NCBI GenBank assembly: GCA_034770075.1
Contig: CM068383.1
Coordinates: 38,397,222 to 38,461,221 of the forward strand
DNA length: 64,000 nt
Source: Aralia elata
Lineage: Eukaryota > Streptophyta > Magnoliopsida > Apiales > Araliaceae
Direction: 5' to 3'
The position numbers and the translations under genes were made by a program. Positions 1 through 11,240 of the stretch are shown here, piece by piece. How positions within the stretch are numbered: position 1 is the first letter of the stretch; the number at the start of each line of letters is the position of its first letter. The notes under the pieces were generated by a model. It saw nothing but the letters and a program-made list of their open reading frames with translations, ran no database searches and had not been told where the DNA came from.

Positions 1-16
1 GCCAAATATAAATTAC

Positions 17-97
17 CTGCATGTCACGTGCAAATTCATATTCATCGTCTGTGTCAACCTTCACAATCATAGCATTGCTTTCATACTCCACAGCGAG
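17..97 (-). CDS. CITRX: CITRX exon 3
   Basis: 27 codons between acceptor AG (99-98) and donor GT (16-15), starting LAVEYESNAM and ending EFARDMQ. This is the central beta-alpha-beta part of the thioredoxin fold. The next exon, expected to carry the cis-Pro loop and C-terminal helix, is outside the window. Confidence 0.92.
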
Positions 98-3000
98 CTG
101 TCAATAAAAGCCATTACAGATTGTTGAATAGATCTCTAAAAGGAAAAATCAAATGATATTTGATTCACATAACAGATTTCTTTTACTTTTTATTATTCTC
201 TCTCTTTCAACTAAAACATAATTATCCAATGGTTTGGATGGCATTACTATAGTGAAATTACATTAGTTCAAACCAAATTCAATTCCACAATAGAGTAAAC
301 TAAAACGTCTTATTTATCATATTTTTCGTGTTTTTGAATTTCCTTTTCTTACATTTCCCTTCTAATTACCAGGCGAATGGTCAGGGATGGGCATGAATTT
401 CCTTTTCCTGTTTGTGCATGTCTACTTACGGAGGGCATACATGCACTACCAAATAAAGTTATTTAAAACTACTTTTTTAAATGGTGATCAATATGCTTTT
501 TTACGGAACTATTTAGAAACTATTTATATTTAGAAATTCTGAAAATTCTGAATATATTGTTTGATTTCAATTTGTATCAATTATTCACCTCATAATGTAT
601 CTTAATTAGTACATTAAATTAGTAATAATTTCATATTACAATTCAAACAATCACCTCATAAACAAAATATATTAATACTTGTTCCATAAAAGTTAACTAA
701 TTAATAATAGACTACTTAATAAGCATTAAGCAAGAAAAAAGAAAGAAAAAACTAAACTGATTCACTGAATAGTTAATAGTGAATAAAACAAATTGTATCA
801 ATATTAACATTTAACAATTTAACTATTAACTAATTAATATTTATTGAATATAAATATAATTGGTATACATTGTATTGTATAGTAATTCTATTTATAAGCA
901 TGAAGGAAGAAAAAGAAAAAAAAGAAAGAAACAGTAACACTAAATAGAATAAATTAATAAATTACATAAACTTTAAAATAGAAAAATAAAAAATCCTATA
1001 TAAAGGGGAATTAGATTATAACGGAAGTGGGAAAGGGAAGACGAGAAAGAAAAGAAGAAAAAAAATTACGAGTGAGGTCCAATCAACTCGTCGCATCAGA
1101 GGGTTGCTCGAAGGGTAACGTCGACGTCGCGCCAGAGGGCTTGTCGGCGATATTAGCAGTGTCGTCGCGTCGGAGGTCTGCTCTCTAATCTCTCATCAGC
1201 TTTGATGGTTGGAAATTCTAGGGTTTTTTTTCTTCTCTCGTCGGCTTTGATGATTCAAATTGGTATGTTTTAATTTTCGATTTTCCGCCTCAGGCCTCAG
1301 CCGATTTTCCCGCTTCAGCCGCCTAGACGGTCGACTACCAGCACCTAGCAACACTAGGCGACTTTTGAAACGCCTCGGCCATAATTAGTCACCAAGCCTC
1401 CGCCGACACCTAGTTGCCCGCCTAGTCACTCGCCTTTTCCGACTTTTAGAACATTGCTAAAAAGTCCTATAATTTGCTGTAATTTTAAACAATAACAACT
1501 ACCAGGCACTAATGTTTTTTGCTACAAGGCACACACTTACAACAATGGCGGGTGTTTTAAGTAACATATCCAGGATATACTTCCTGGATATCCAAGAGAA
1601 GGGGTGGATTTTTCGATTGTAATTGTAGGACATTCAATCTGTAAATGTATAAGAGATATTTGCTCTTTCCCTATACTGATGAATATTGATATTCTGATTC
1701 CAAACTTTCTCAGAAGCTTTCAAGCTTATTTCTATAACTTGCAATAAAATATCTCAGTCCTAAGTAGCTTGATAGGTTTTAAAGCTCAACTTCTTTACAA
1801 GTAGCTTGATAGGTTTTAAAGCTCAACTTCTTTACAAGTATTTTCTCTCGCTAGCTAAGTCATCAGAGGTTTTGGTCTAAGATCTCATAGTGAAACTGAA
1901 AGACCCATTCTGTAACACGTTGAACAAATACTTTCCACAATCCTGAAGAACCTATAACTTGATACTTTTGTATATCATCTAGCATCTAAATAGACTCGCA
2001 AAACAGGATTGTTGTAGAGCACTAGTGTCATTCGTTAATATTTACACTAAATTATGTTCCACAGTTAACTTCAACATCGTCTGAAATATAATGATAACTA
2101 TGGGTTCAACACAGGCAAAGTTGGTTCTAGGACACCTACCATTTCAAAATCAAACAAATTCCACCAGCTCGGAATAAGGATTCTAGTTGTCAGCATAACA
2201 AGTTGTCCCCTTTAAATAGCCTGGATCTTAACTTTCATTTTCCAAATTCTGGGTTAGATCTATATGAGTCTACTCTTATCTTGCTAAAATAAGATTAACA
2301 TAGTAACGAGAGTATTTTTGTGACCAAATGCAAATCTACCTAATTTAATCAATGTACAAAAACAAAGATGAAATTAGGAGTCAAGGTGTTCACATCTTCC
2401 ACCTCAAGAGAAAACGGCTAATCACACCGGGAGAACAACATCAGGAGCAAGACCCCAATAGTTTGGAAGATATCTTGAGAAAAGGTTTTAGATTCGATTT
2501 TCAAGATAAGGTTTCTCAGTTGAGATTAATTCCTTTAAAATTTTCGTATCTAAATAAGTTAAATAACATACCAAAATGCTTTTTTCATATAGCTAATTTT
2601 AGAAGATATATTGAGGACCAGAGAAAACTGAAACAATGGAAGATCCCAAAATAACAAATTTGTTTTGTGTAACAAAGACGTGCAACAAGGGAACACTTGA
2701 TAAAGAATATTGTGCTGCATAAAGACCTAATAAAGATAATGCTACTAATTGCACAACGGATTTAAGTTTTGCTTGCGAAATCTTTTTTTAAGTAATTTAG
2801 AAGACTAATTCTAGAAAATACAGTTTATTGCATAAGGCACGGAAGAACTATGAGAATTTCTCTGCAGTAGCCTAGAAAATGGCTGGGTGATTAAGGAAAT
2901 GGAATGGTTACTACCAATGTTACTAGAAAAAGCTAACTTATTAGCGAATTGCGTTTTAGTATGAATGTTCCAAAAATATGGAACACTTTCGTTTTGAAAC

Positions 3001-4788
3001 ATTAAGTTTAGCAATCCAAAACTTCTTTTCATATTTAGGAATAAGAGCCCGTAAACTTCTATTGCACAAGAATAATTACAACGATGTATTATGATTATGT
3101 AAATTAGGGGAATCTTTATATAGTCACTAGGCCTCACAAATAATAACTCGGATCAAATCTAAAGGAGGGTTAATATTCCCTATCTATAACATTCATTCAA
3201 TATATCTAGGATATCTACAAGCTTAGTTATCACATAGATAAATCTATAACGCTCTATCAAAAATACTAATATTTTAACAAAACTCTAAAAAATGTCAACT
3301 AGCATGGCCAAGTGAGCGCCTTGTGGGCGTCGAATAATGGTTGGCATGATGTAGTATCCTAGCGTACCACATTTTGGATAAAAGTATTTTGTACAAATTA
3401 AACGATCCGAAAAAAACTACTCCTACCATACCCCGCACCATGGAATGTGACGTTTTCCGTAGTTGTTTCCGTTCTGCGTGTTGTATCAAACTGTGATCGA
3501 GGTAACATTGGTTTCTACAAGGTAAACCATGTTTTTGAAAGGTATGAAGAGTTGTTGCTTTGTAAATACTAGGGTGTGCACTTATAAAAGTTTCATGACA
3601 TGTACTTGTAGTTAATGCTATGCATCTAGAAAAAATCCTAGATGTCTTAAGTATTGTAAAAGGCTTTTGGTATAGAACAGCAACACAGATCAGATCTTCA
3701 AGTACCAAGAACTCAAGATCATTGTCTCTGTAGAATTTTTTCCATTACTCTTCACTGTTTTCCGCAGTAACCAACTTTTCCTGTAATAGCTATTATAGGT
3801 CAACTAGGTTATGGTAGAAAGTTGAAAATCAATAGTGTTTTCAGTGGTAGTCTTTCTAATACGTGGAAGTCCCCTGATATGTATTACTTGTGAATTAAAA
3901 TAATAATGACATCTACCAAAAAGGGAAAAAAATGAAGAAATAACTAAAATTGAATTGTAATATAAACTAACTCTATGTTTGGCAACTCAATTCCACACTT
4001 TGGAATTGGAATTGAAAGCACATTTGCAATTCGATATAATTGAAATATAGTTAAAATCTGGCTCTCAATTCAATTCAAGGCTTGGAATTGAGTTGCCAAA
4101 CATAGCTTAAATTACCTTCCAATTAAATTGAAACATACCATTTCAAGTTCTTGAGCCATCAAAATACAAGGACCACACCATGTTGCATAGAAGTCGATTA
4201 TCAGCGGTACATTTCTCTCTCCCTTTACTAGCTCTTGGATCTCCTGAGCAGATAACTTTTTCTGCCAAGCCAAACCCGCCAAGCAAGCCAAATAAAAACA
4301 TCATATGTCAAAACCAACCCAGTAAGCAAATATAACAAAATCAAACTGTCTCACACCACACAATTCCATATCTAAATTTTATTTCCCCCTTCCCTCACTC
4401 AATCATATAAAAAAATTAAAGCAAGAGAAAACATAATTTTGGGTCTCAATTGCTAACGTCTCATATTTTAATTGAAAAACTAAGTAAACCAAACATTTCC
4501 TGCAATACCCACCAGTAATTCAAGAAAATAATTATCAATATATATATATATATATATATATTATCTGTGTGTATAAACATTAATACATACCACAAGGTAG
4601 TCTTCTCTGACATATTTGCCTGAAGGTGGTTTACAGAGCAACTTTCTTGAGGGTATAGATGAAAATTTTGATTGTAGAAAGGGTCTGCTGCTCGTGGGGG
4701 AAAAGAGAAAGTTGGGTGCGTTTCTTTTCAGGGAGATTTGAGAATTGCCGAGAGGTGGTGGTGAGCAGATGGGGGCTGCAATTTGCAT
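17..4788 (-). CDS. CITRX: Chloroplast thioredoxin CITRX / TRX z (exons 1-3; 3' end beyond window)
   Basis: Three minus-strand exons join in phase 0: 4788-4591, 4261-4139 and 97-17, giving 134 codons, all with GT-AG borders. Exon 1 (residues 1-66) is a Ser/Pro-rich, basic N-terminus like a chloroplast transit peptide and ends in the conserved stretch GKYVREDYLV. Exon 2 carries the thioredoxin active site WCGPC (about residues 94-98) within DFYATWCGPC. Exon 3 encodes VKVDTDDEYEFARDMQ. The C-terminal part should lie left of base 1. From family knowledge, TRX z is a plastid thioredoxin attached to the plastid-encoded RNA polymerase, partners the fructokinase-like proteins FLN1/FLN2, and was first described in tomato as a Cf-9-interacting thioredoxin. 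Start chosen: the ATG at 4788, whose frame gives the transit peptide. The intron between exons 2 and 3 is about 4 kb. It is the only convincing host gene here. Confidence 0.93.
98..1020. other. CITRX intron 2, 3' part: AT-rich, nothing recognised
   Basis: Very AT-rich sequence with poly-A/T runs and scattered attaat-type motifs. No open frame, terminal repeat or RNA gene was recognised. It lies inside the intron between CITRX exons 2 and 3. Confidence 0.5.
1021..1456. mobile_element. GC-rich intronic insert, possibly a hAT-type non-autonomous fragment
   Basis: A GC-rich block with scattered cgcctag/ggcgac motifs stands out from the AT-rich intron. Its right edge, read on the minus strand, begins CAATGTTCTAAAAGTCGG. 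This resembles termini of some hAT-related plant elements. I could not find a matching inverted end or an 8-bp duplication, so element and borders are tentative. Confidence 0.3.
1461..3970. other. CITRX intron 2, central part: no gene recognised
   Basis: About 2.5 kb of intron. It holds a 37-bp tandem duplication (1764-1837) and a short perfect inverted repeat (1566-1575 with 1582-1591). Open frames at 2352-2654 (+), 2811-3137 (-) and 3295-3708 (-) show no motif I recognise. Confidence 0.5.
1764..1837. repeat. 37-bp tandem duplication in CITRX intron
   Basis: The 37-bp block from 1764 to 1800 recurs exactly at 1801-1837. Both copies start gtagcttgataggttttaa and end ctttacaa. Exact identity points to a recent duplication. 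Confidence 0.9.
3971..4107. mobile_element. Tourist-like (PIF/Harbinger) MITE
   Basis: A 137-bp element. The left end contains CTATGTTTGGCAACTCAATT (from 3973) and its reverse complement closes the right end (to 4105). It is flanked by TAA at 3968-3970 and 4108-4110, the trinucleotide duplication typical of PIF/Harbinger MITEs. It has no coding capacity. It sits 31 bp inside the intron from the donor of CITRX exon 2. Confidence 0.8.
4139..4261 (-). CDS. CITRX: CITRX exon 2 (thioredoxin active site)
   Basis: 41 codons between acceptor AG (4263-4262) and donor GT (4138-4137). It starts KKLSAQEIQELVKGER, contains WCGPC and ends MAQELEM. No in-frame stop. Too short to stand out as an ORF; found by reading the thioredoxin motif on the minus strand. 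Confidence 0.93.
4540..4561. repeat. (TA)n microsatellite in CITRX intron 1
   Basis: About eleven TA dinucleotides between CITRX exons 1 and 2, some 30 bp downstream of the exon 1 donor in the gene's own direction. Confidence 0.9.
4591..4788 (-). CDS. CITRX: CITRX exon 1 (transit peptide)
   Basis: 66 codons from the ATG at 4788-4786 to the donor GT at 4590-4589. The first ~50 residues are rich in Ser, Pro and Lys/Arg with few acidic residues, as in a plastid transit peptide. The end, RKLLCKPPSGKYVREDYLV, is the part I recognise from CITRX proteins. Without splicing the frame reads into intron and stops at 4561. Confidence 0.92.
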
Positions 4789-5206
4789 TGTGGCTAATCT
4801 ACCAGAGGAACGGCAGAGATGGAGAGAGAGTTCGTAGGGGTTTCACAATTTCTTTGAGAATTGTAAACTCTACTAAAATATCTAAAACTGATAAGCCACG
4901 GAATTTTCTTTTGTTTAATACATCATGCTCCCTCCGTTTCTTCCGTTCCAAAATAATTAGATCGTTATTTTTAAAATTAATTCTAAATATTTTAAAATTA
5001 GCATAAATCCTTTTCATTTGAATTAATAAAATAATAAAATATATAGATTGTTTTAAAAAAATTACTCATTATAAAATTTATTATTTTATAATTATTATAA
5101 ATCATCTCAAATTTGAGTATGAAAATGTTAAAAATTAATTTTAATGAACATGGACTTAGATTTGAAAGATCAAACTTGTTAGGTTGATCTCTTTGTGTTG
5201 ATATGA
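4789..5206. promoter_or_regulatory. Upstream region of CITRX with a Stowaway-like MITE end
   Basis: Immediately 5' of the CITRX start codon on the minus strand. No clear TATA box seen. From 4928 the plus strand reads ctccctccgtttcttccg, like the terminal sequence of Stowaway MITEs. It is followed by AT-rich sequence without a matching right terminus, so probably a truncated copy. Confidence 0.4.
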
Positions 5207-5703
5207 GGCTTAAAATATTTATAAAGATAGTCTGACGAGCTGTAAAAAGAAGATATGTTGGATCGCAGATCTAACTCTCCTATCGTAAGGCTTCAGACAT
5301 TTCGTAAAGTTGATATGACCATCGTAAAGTTTCAGACCAATCGCAAAGCTGTAGCTTCTATCGTAAAGTGAATCGAATCGTAAAGCCAAACAAAACTTAC
5401 TCAGCAGAGACTGAACGTAGAAGTACTTTTAAGAAGCGCAGAGCAAGATCTAATGATAAGGCATCTCCTAAATCGTTCAGCAGAAGAAAGATTCGTAGAG
5501 TTCAAGACTAATCGTAAAGCCATCTTTAGAAACGTAGAGAAAACACTACAAACCTCCACGATCGTAGAGCAAATCAACCCTGACATCTGACATGAAAGTT
5601 GTAATATCCTGAATATTTATAGAACTTATAAATATGATATTGAATGACTAAAGTTAGCTGTAAAGTTAATTTCGAGGACAAAATTCTTTGAAGTAGGAGT
5701 GAA
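5207..5703 (+). mobile_element. El-A: 3' internal tail of a Ty3/gypsy element
   Basis: The sequence aatttcgaggacaaaattct just before 5704, then a purine-rich gtaggagtgaa, is the usual 3' untranslated end and PPT of chromovirus-type gypsy elements, directly before an LTR starting TGTAATACCC. Upstream (5281-5580) are many degenerate copies of a cgtaaag/cgtagag motif. No pol motif remains; the left border is uncertain. Confidence 0.55.
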
Positions 5704-5927
5704 TGTAATACCCTGAATATTTATGAGGCTTATAAATACGATCGTATATGGTTAGAGGTTAATTTAGTGACCTAAAACTAGGTATCAAGAAGTTTAAAAC
5801 CTTAAGCCCTAATGAGATTTGAATTTTGTAACATATGTGCTTAATAAAGATCGAAATGATATTTCGAACCAGGTGTTTTGTGATTTTATAGTGTAAACGA
5901 TGAATTAGGTTAAAAGAATTTTGTCAA

Positions 5928-6129
5928 GCTGCTTAGTCGTGCTTACATTGACAAAATGATTTGTCGTGCTTATTTTTGACAAGTTGTTGTGTCGTGCTTG
6001 GGAATGACAAAGTGATTTGTCGTGCTTACGGTGGCAAGCTGCATTGTCGAGCTTGGAAGATATTTTGATTGAGGAGCTTAGAAGATAGGTTCAATTGCAA
6101 GCTGCATTGTCGAGCTTGGAAGATATTTT
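5928..6129. repeat. Short tandem repeats in El-A LTR (left part)
   Basis: Two related families: units with gtcgtgctt and tgacaa, then units of about 60 bp with caagctgcattgtcgagctt and ggaagatatttt. The array resumes at 15805 after Tat1, which inserted inside a unit. Confidence 0.8.
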
Positions 6130-8184
6130 TGTAGACACCCAAATTTTGCACTTCGTATACTAACCCTGACAGGAGGGCAAATCCGTCAAATGAACCGGCC
6201 TGCGAGAGCAAAAGATGGACAAGTACGAACACTCGACGCCACCGCGACGATTTACAACCGAAACCGACGTGACAACAAGGCTGTCCGATTTGAGCATTCC
6301 CGAATGATGTGGCACGTCTTCCAGTAATTCTCGGACTGCAAAATACGAACATGTCGGCGAAAACCGACGTCACGACACGAGAATTGAGGCGTAGCACGAA
6401 AGTCGAGAAAGTCAAGCCAGCCAGCCGCGGATTGATCTGCGGCCAATGAGTGCGCCTTTTGAAAACACGGAACTCGAAACACGGAACTCGAAACACGGAA
6501 CTCGAAACCAGGCTGAGTGGCTGGTGGGCCAGCCAGCCGCAAATCAATCTGCGGCCAAGCCGCAGATCAATCTGCGGCTGCCCTTGGTCAGCCTATTTCA
6601 GCTCAGTTTCTTCATTTCATCCAGGGAGCAGCAGCAAGAGAGAGAAGGGGAATCAGGCGAGAAGGAGAAGAAAAACAGCAGCAAATCAACTCGAAAATAG
6701 AGAGAGAAATAGCAAAAATTTGCAACAAAATAGGAGAGAAAAGAGAGAAAAAAGAGAGGATTTATATTTCTTTTGTGAGATTATATCCAAGATAATTTCT
6801 ACTCTATTCATATATTCAAATTTGCACACATCTTGGTGATATTTGCAAGGTGAAAAGACCATTTCTATAGCAATTTTTGTATATCATTTTATTAATCTTC
6901 TTGTCAATTGGGTTATGTGAAATGTAGTTTTTCTTGTATATTGTTGTGGATCCATGGATTGAGGACTATTAGTGAGGGTTCCAAATGGAATGAAATTCTT
7001 CCTAATGGCCCGATGATATCCATTTGGCAATTTTAGCTTGTTTAATCTTTGTAGTATCCATTGCGTGAGTGTGTATAAATTGTGGATGTGAGCCTAGGAA
7101 CGCGACCCCGTGATCCAAATCCGATGATGGACAATGTTGATGTATGTAATCCTTTATTGTAAGATGTAATCGTCGGGCCTTAAAACGACGCCAAGGCGAG
7201 AATCGGGTTTAAGGCCCCGTAATAATGAAGTATGTGATTGTGGGCGTTGGGGTTATTTGGATGGCTTACATGCCCATGAATAGCCCCAATGCATTTTAAT
7301 GCTTGATTTGATTTACGACCTAAAATTGATTTCAAAGCTAAAAGATTAAGATTTTCGTAAAATCAATCAATTTAGGTTGTTAGCATCACGAGGCTTAAAA
7401 TGAGAAGGGCTAACGAATGTCGATTCCTATTTAATGAGAAAGCTAAAAAAAAATCGTTTTCAAACATCACAAAAATGGTTTCATAAAATAAGTGACGTTT
7501 TATTAAACCGTTGTGCATAGGGTTAAAGAGATTCTAGAAGTTGCCCATCATTTGAGTTACGAAAGCAACGTATAGATCTCGATTCCTATTTTGACGAAGG
7601 TTTAAAACTCTTGTTTTGCCAAAACGACACCTAAAGAAAAAAACCCATGGCTTTTGATAATTAAAATCAAAACCTTTCTCATAAAGAATCAAGCTTTCTC
7701 GTATAAATCGAAGGACATTCCGAAGCGTTCTCAAATTAAAGCACGACTTTCCCTAAAATCCAAATGACTCTTTCATACAAACTCACCACAACATTCACAT
7801 AAGCACACACACACACGCGCGCGCATACACACACATTTCATAAATTAAAGGATAGGAAAGCATTAAGATTGCGGTAACCGTGTTTCACGGAAGTCGGGGG
7901 GTGCCTAACACCTTCCCCTCGCTTAAGCAAGCCCCCGAACTCTATGAATCTCGGTTCGCAGACCAATTAATTCGGAGTCATATATGAGCCATCGATTTAT
8001 AAAAAACAAAAACTCGGATGAGTTGGTACATCCATTTCAAAATATACCAACTGGCGACTCTGGTTAATTGGCTCATCATAAAAAATGATCTTTCAAAACC
8101 CCGTCGACATTAATGCCGACCTTTTCCAAAAATCATTTAATCAAAAGGACAAATATCGCATTAGAGGCGAAACCGGCGTCGACA
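6130..8184 (+). repeat. Tat1 5' LTR
   Basis: TG...CA ended. It contains three copies of a 14-bp unit (acacggaactcgaa) near 6470-6505, near-palindromic cgcagatcaatctgcgg units near 6540-6580, and a (ca)n/(cg)n stretch near 7806-7835. ORFs at 6026-6547, 6252-6542, 6446-6700 and 6450-6839 are chance frames in LTR sequence. Confidence 0.9.
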
Positions 8185-8186
8185 GC

Positions 8187-8205
8187 TGGCGACTCTGTTG
8201 GGGAC
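8187..8205 (+). other. Tat1 primer-binding site
   Basis: tggcgactctgttggggac begins two bases after the 5' LTR end, the expected position and TGG start for a tRNA-primed site. It is not the initiator-Met type. tRNA identity not determined. Confidence 0.65.
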
Positions 8206-8939
8206 ATTAGAGGGCTTAAGCCGCGTTCAAATCTTGATGCTATCCTATCCTTTAAAATTTTTATGAATGTGTATGTGTGTGCGATATTTTGACCTGTTTT
8301 ACTTGTTGTTGTGTGATTGTGTGTTTTGTCCAAATGAATAAATGATTGAATGGAATTGCTTTACTTTAAAGTAATCATTTGCATACGGTGAGGACGATGA
8401 ATGTGAATGTATGTTGAGAGTGTACCTCCTCTTGAGGCGAACCTGTCGGTTGCTTATTACTGGACTCAAAGGGGCTGCTCCCCGGAGATGGCTCAGGAAA
8501 CGCACCACCCAAATCCGCTCCAATCGAAAGGAATCAAACAAGTAGATTGCGAAGATTTGGGGACCTTCATGCCGAAAAGCCCGCGAGAGTAACCCTAGGG
8601 TAGGTCAGCCTCTGATAAACCTAACGGAAGGGAAGCTTCTTCATGCCCTTTTATCATTCAGTCAAATAAATGTCATGTAAATGGCATACAACTGTCATAC
8701 CGGCATCATCGTAATAAATATGTCCTGTATCATGTGATTACATCACCTGCACATATAAAGAGAATACTGACATGGTTTTGCAGGAGGGCAATTCATACCA
8801 CGTACCGAGGTTTTCTAAAACTTCTAAATGCTATCCTGTCATCAAACACTGACCTTGTTTTGCAGGATAAGATTAGAGAACCGAAAAAAAAAATGATGAA
8901 TAAAAATCAGGCATCAGTGTTGACATGCGCCAACTTGTA
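8206..8939 (+). other. Tat1 leader region without coding motifs
   Basis: Between the PBS and the pol remnants. There is no recognisable gag. Two short, diverged copies of a segment containing ttttgcagga occur near 8775 and 8860. ORFs here (8407-8592, 8734-8940) show no motif. Confidence 0.5.
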
Positions 8940-9465
8940 GCTGGCACAGTACTAAACTACGGCTTTTGTTCGTTTGGTGAGATTGCCCCTAGGACCCAAC
9001 TAAGAGGCCGTAAAGTCCATACTCCATCCATCCAAATGGCAGAGGCCGATAGCCATGAAATTACAGTTCTGCCACTCCAACAATACGGCCGAATACGGGG
9101 GATTCATCCTAGGACTGAGATTGGCCTTGAGAATAGGAATCAAAAGGATGATAATAGTTGGAGACTCCGAATTTGTCATCGGGCAGGCCATGGGAATATA
9201 CAGCACCAAAGGGCTTCGGCTATTGCCCTACCATCGCCTCATCAAACTTGCCAAACAATTCGAAGATATTGCCTTGCGGCACGACTTCGCGGATACTCTG
9301 GCTACACTGGCTTCCCTGATTCACACATCAGGGTACGAGACGAGCTTTAAGGGGAAATTGCGGTACAGACTTGTCCGGCATATGAGGATCAGATTTGAGA
9401 GATCTCCCATAGTGACGCCCCTCCTAAATGGGCTTGATATCAAAACATTAAAGAGTTCCTTCTGA
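8940..9465 (+). pseudogene. Tat1 archaeal-type RNase H remnant
   Basis: From about 9055 one frame reads SNNTAEYGGFILGLRLAL, then GDSEFVIGQ and LLPYHRLIKLAKQFE, matching the second RNase H of Tat/Ogre gypsy elements. The upstream part (8940-9055) is in another frame, and the end (DTLATLAS) is shortened. Frame breaks and deletions make it non-functional. This is the main evidence for the lineage. Confidence 0.7.
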
Positions 9466-9530
9466 CCGGGGAAAGAGAGTCCAAAGATGGGCAGTGAAAT
9501 TCTTCCTAAGCTACGGGACCGCTGAGATAT

Positions 9531-9671
9531 CTGGAAGCCGAAGAAACCCACAGATTAATGAACGAAGTACATGGCAATGGGAAATGCCATCAATGCCAGA
9601 TCCATACCAATACGATCCATGCACCTCCTAATGAGCTCCATCGCTTGACCTCACCGTGGCCAGTTGGACCG
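9531..9671 (+). pseudogene. Tat1 integrase zinc-binding remnant
   Basis: A 47-codon stretch reads EAEETHRLMNEVHG, then CHQCQIHTNTIHAPPNELH and SPWPVGP. This is the H-H-C-C region at the start of gypsy integrases, with the piece between the histidines and cysteines deleted. No D-D-E core follows. Confidence 0.65.
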
Positions 9672-10754
9672 TGCAACAGGTGATATCCAGGAAGGGATAA
9701 ATCCAAGAGTATGGCAGTGAATCCCAGCCAGTAGAAGATCAATGGGTTTTAAAATTCGGAGTTTTATTTCAAATCCCTGCACGCTCATGTCACTTTGTCA
9801 TGTTATCCAAAAAGAAGATCATGTGCTGAAATGTTTTATATATATGACAAGTATTTTTGTTTTATGTCACGTACCCCGATTTGAGGCATTCTAGCCAGAC
9901 AAGCGATAGGCCAAATTTGAAGGAGGATCACGATTTTGGTATAAAGCTAGATTTCGATCTGATGGGGATCGAGCAGGACGAGACAGATATCGACAATACG
10001 CCTGGCGAGATCAAAGGACGGGTCGAAGGTAAACCCAAACCCGACTGAGACCAAACCTTCGCCATCAAACATCATAACCCCTGACGGTCACAAGGAACCC
10101 GGAGTAGGGGCAAAAAAAAAAAAAAGAAAAAAAAAAGAAAAAGAAAAATCTCAAAAAAATAAAAATAAAAAATCCCCCAAACCTTTCAACAGGTCAAAGG
10201 ACCGGATCTTTTGTCAGCCCAGCGAGATACCGATGCAACCAGTATGAGGGAGATCACAAGAAAAGCAACTTAACACTAGGGCATTTGACAACTACCCTGG
10301 AAATGATGACGTGCAAATTGGCACCCATGCAACAATCCCATCAACATGCACCATCATCATCAAATGCTACCTCATGTCAATTCAATCTTCAACGGTACGA
10401 TCATCTGGCATTTGTCAAGCATAGTTTTCCCGGGATACGATGATCCGCATGAAGGGGGGATTTTATTTGGCTTGATAGGAATCGGATTATTTCTGACAAG
10501 CAACCGTGGAGCACGATTGTGAGTATGATTAGACGAAGAAGGCTATTCAACCTTTTGATCGGGTACAAAGCCTTAAGTCAAAGTAACGTTTGCGACAGAA
10601 TCGACCTCATGTGACAGCCTTCACTTTGCATTTGCACAAACTTTCAGTTGTGGGGTATAAAACTATGACGACGTTGATGGCAATTAACACGTAGTCAGAC
10701 AGTCAATGATTATCAAGCTAATATCAAGAAGTCAGACGATAAATGATTATCAGG
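9672..10754 (+). other. Tat1 internal region, non-coding
   Basis: No motif recognised. An A-rich tract (about 10111-10170, mostly a with single g or t) lies in the middle. A 63-codon frame at 9857-10048 has no recognisable domain. Confidence 0.5.
10111..10170. repeat. A-rich tract in Tat1
   Basis: Sixty bases of nearly uninterrupted adenine with occasional g, t or c. No target duplication or retroposed body was recognised beside it. Confidence 0.8.
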
Positions 10755-11240
10755 CTAATGTCTCGAATCGTGGCCTGGGTTATTCGAGTAATTAAACCCG
10801 ATGGGTGTCTCTACACCTGGTGCCCTAAAGCCATCTGGTTTGGGAGTCGCTGGCCCAACACTCGTTATATGGGTAACTCAGAGCCTAAGAAAACGAGCAT
10901 TACAGTAGAGGAGGCCCGAGCAGATTCGAATCGTGGCATGGGCTATTCGAGTAATTAAGCCTAAGGGGTGTCTCTGCATCTGGTGCCCTAAAGCCGTCTG
11001 GTTTGGGAGTCACCGGCCTAACACTCGCTACATGGGTAACTCAAGCCTAAGAAAACGAATCTTGCGCAAGGTCAAGCAAAGAATAAATGGTGCAAACCAC
11101 CAGCTTGTCTCGAACCGTGGCCTTTGTTACTCGAGTAAATAAACCCGAAGGGGTGTCTGTACACCTAATGCCCCAAAACCGTCTGGTTTGGGAGTCATTG
11201 GTCCAAAACTCGTTAAATGGGTAACTTTGAATAGCCTAAG
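10755..11240. repeat. Three ~165-185-bp tandem units in Tat1
   Basis: Copies start near 10764, 10927 and 11111. Each contains cgaatcgtgg, ttcgagtaattaa, ggggtgtct, tctggtttgggagtc and atgggtaactc. Copies differ by substitutions and small indels; the short ORFs in them are by-products. Confidence 0.85.

Noticed and set aside
2352..2654. 100-codon plus-strand ORF in the CITRX intron
   Set aside because: Antisense in an intron, no motif, AT-rich chance frame.
3295..3708. 137-codon minus-strand ORF in the CITRX intron
   Set aside because: On the gene's strand but without splice borders or recognisable domain; not needed for the thioredoxin.
6026..6839. Several overlapping ORFs near the Tat1 5' LTR start
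   Set aside because: They recur in the 3' LTR (13703-14308) with frame changes from repeat-number differences, so not conserved proteins.
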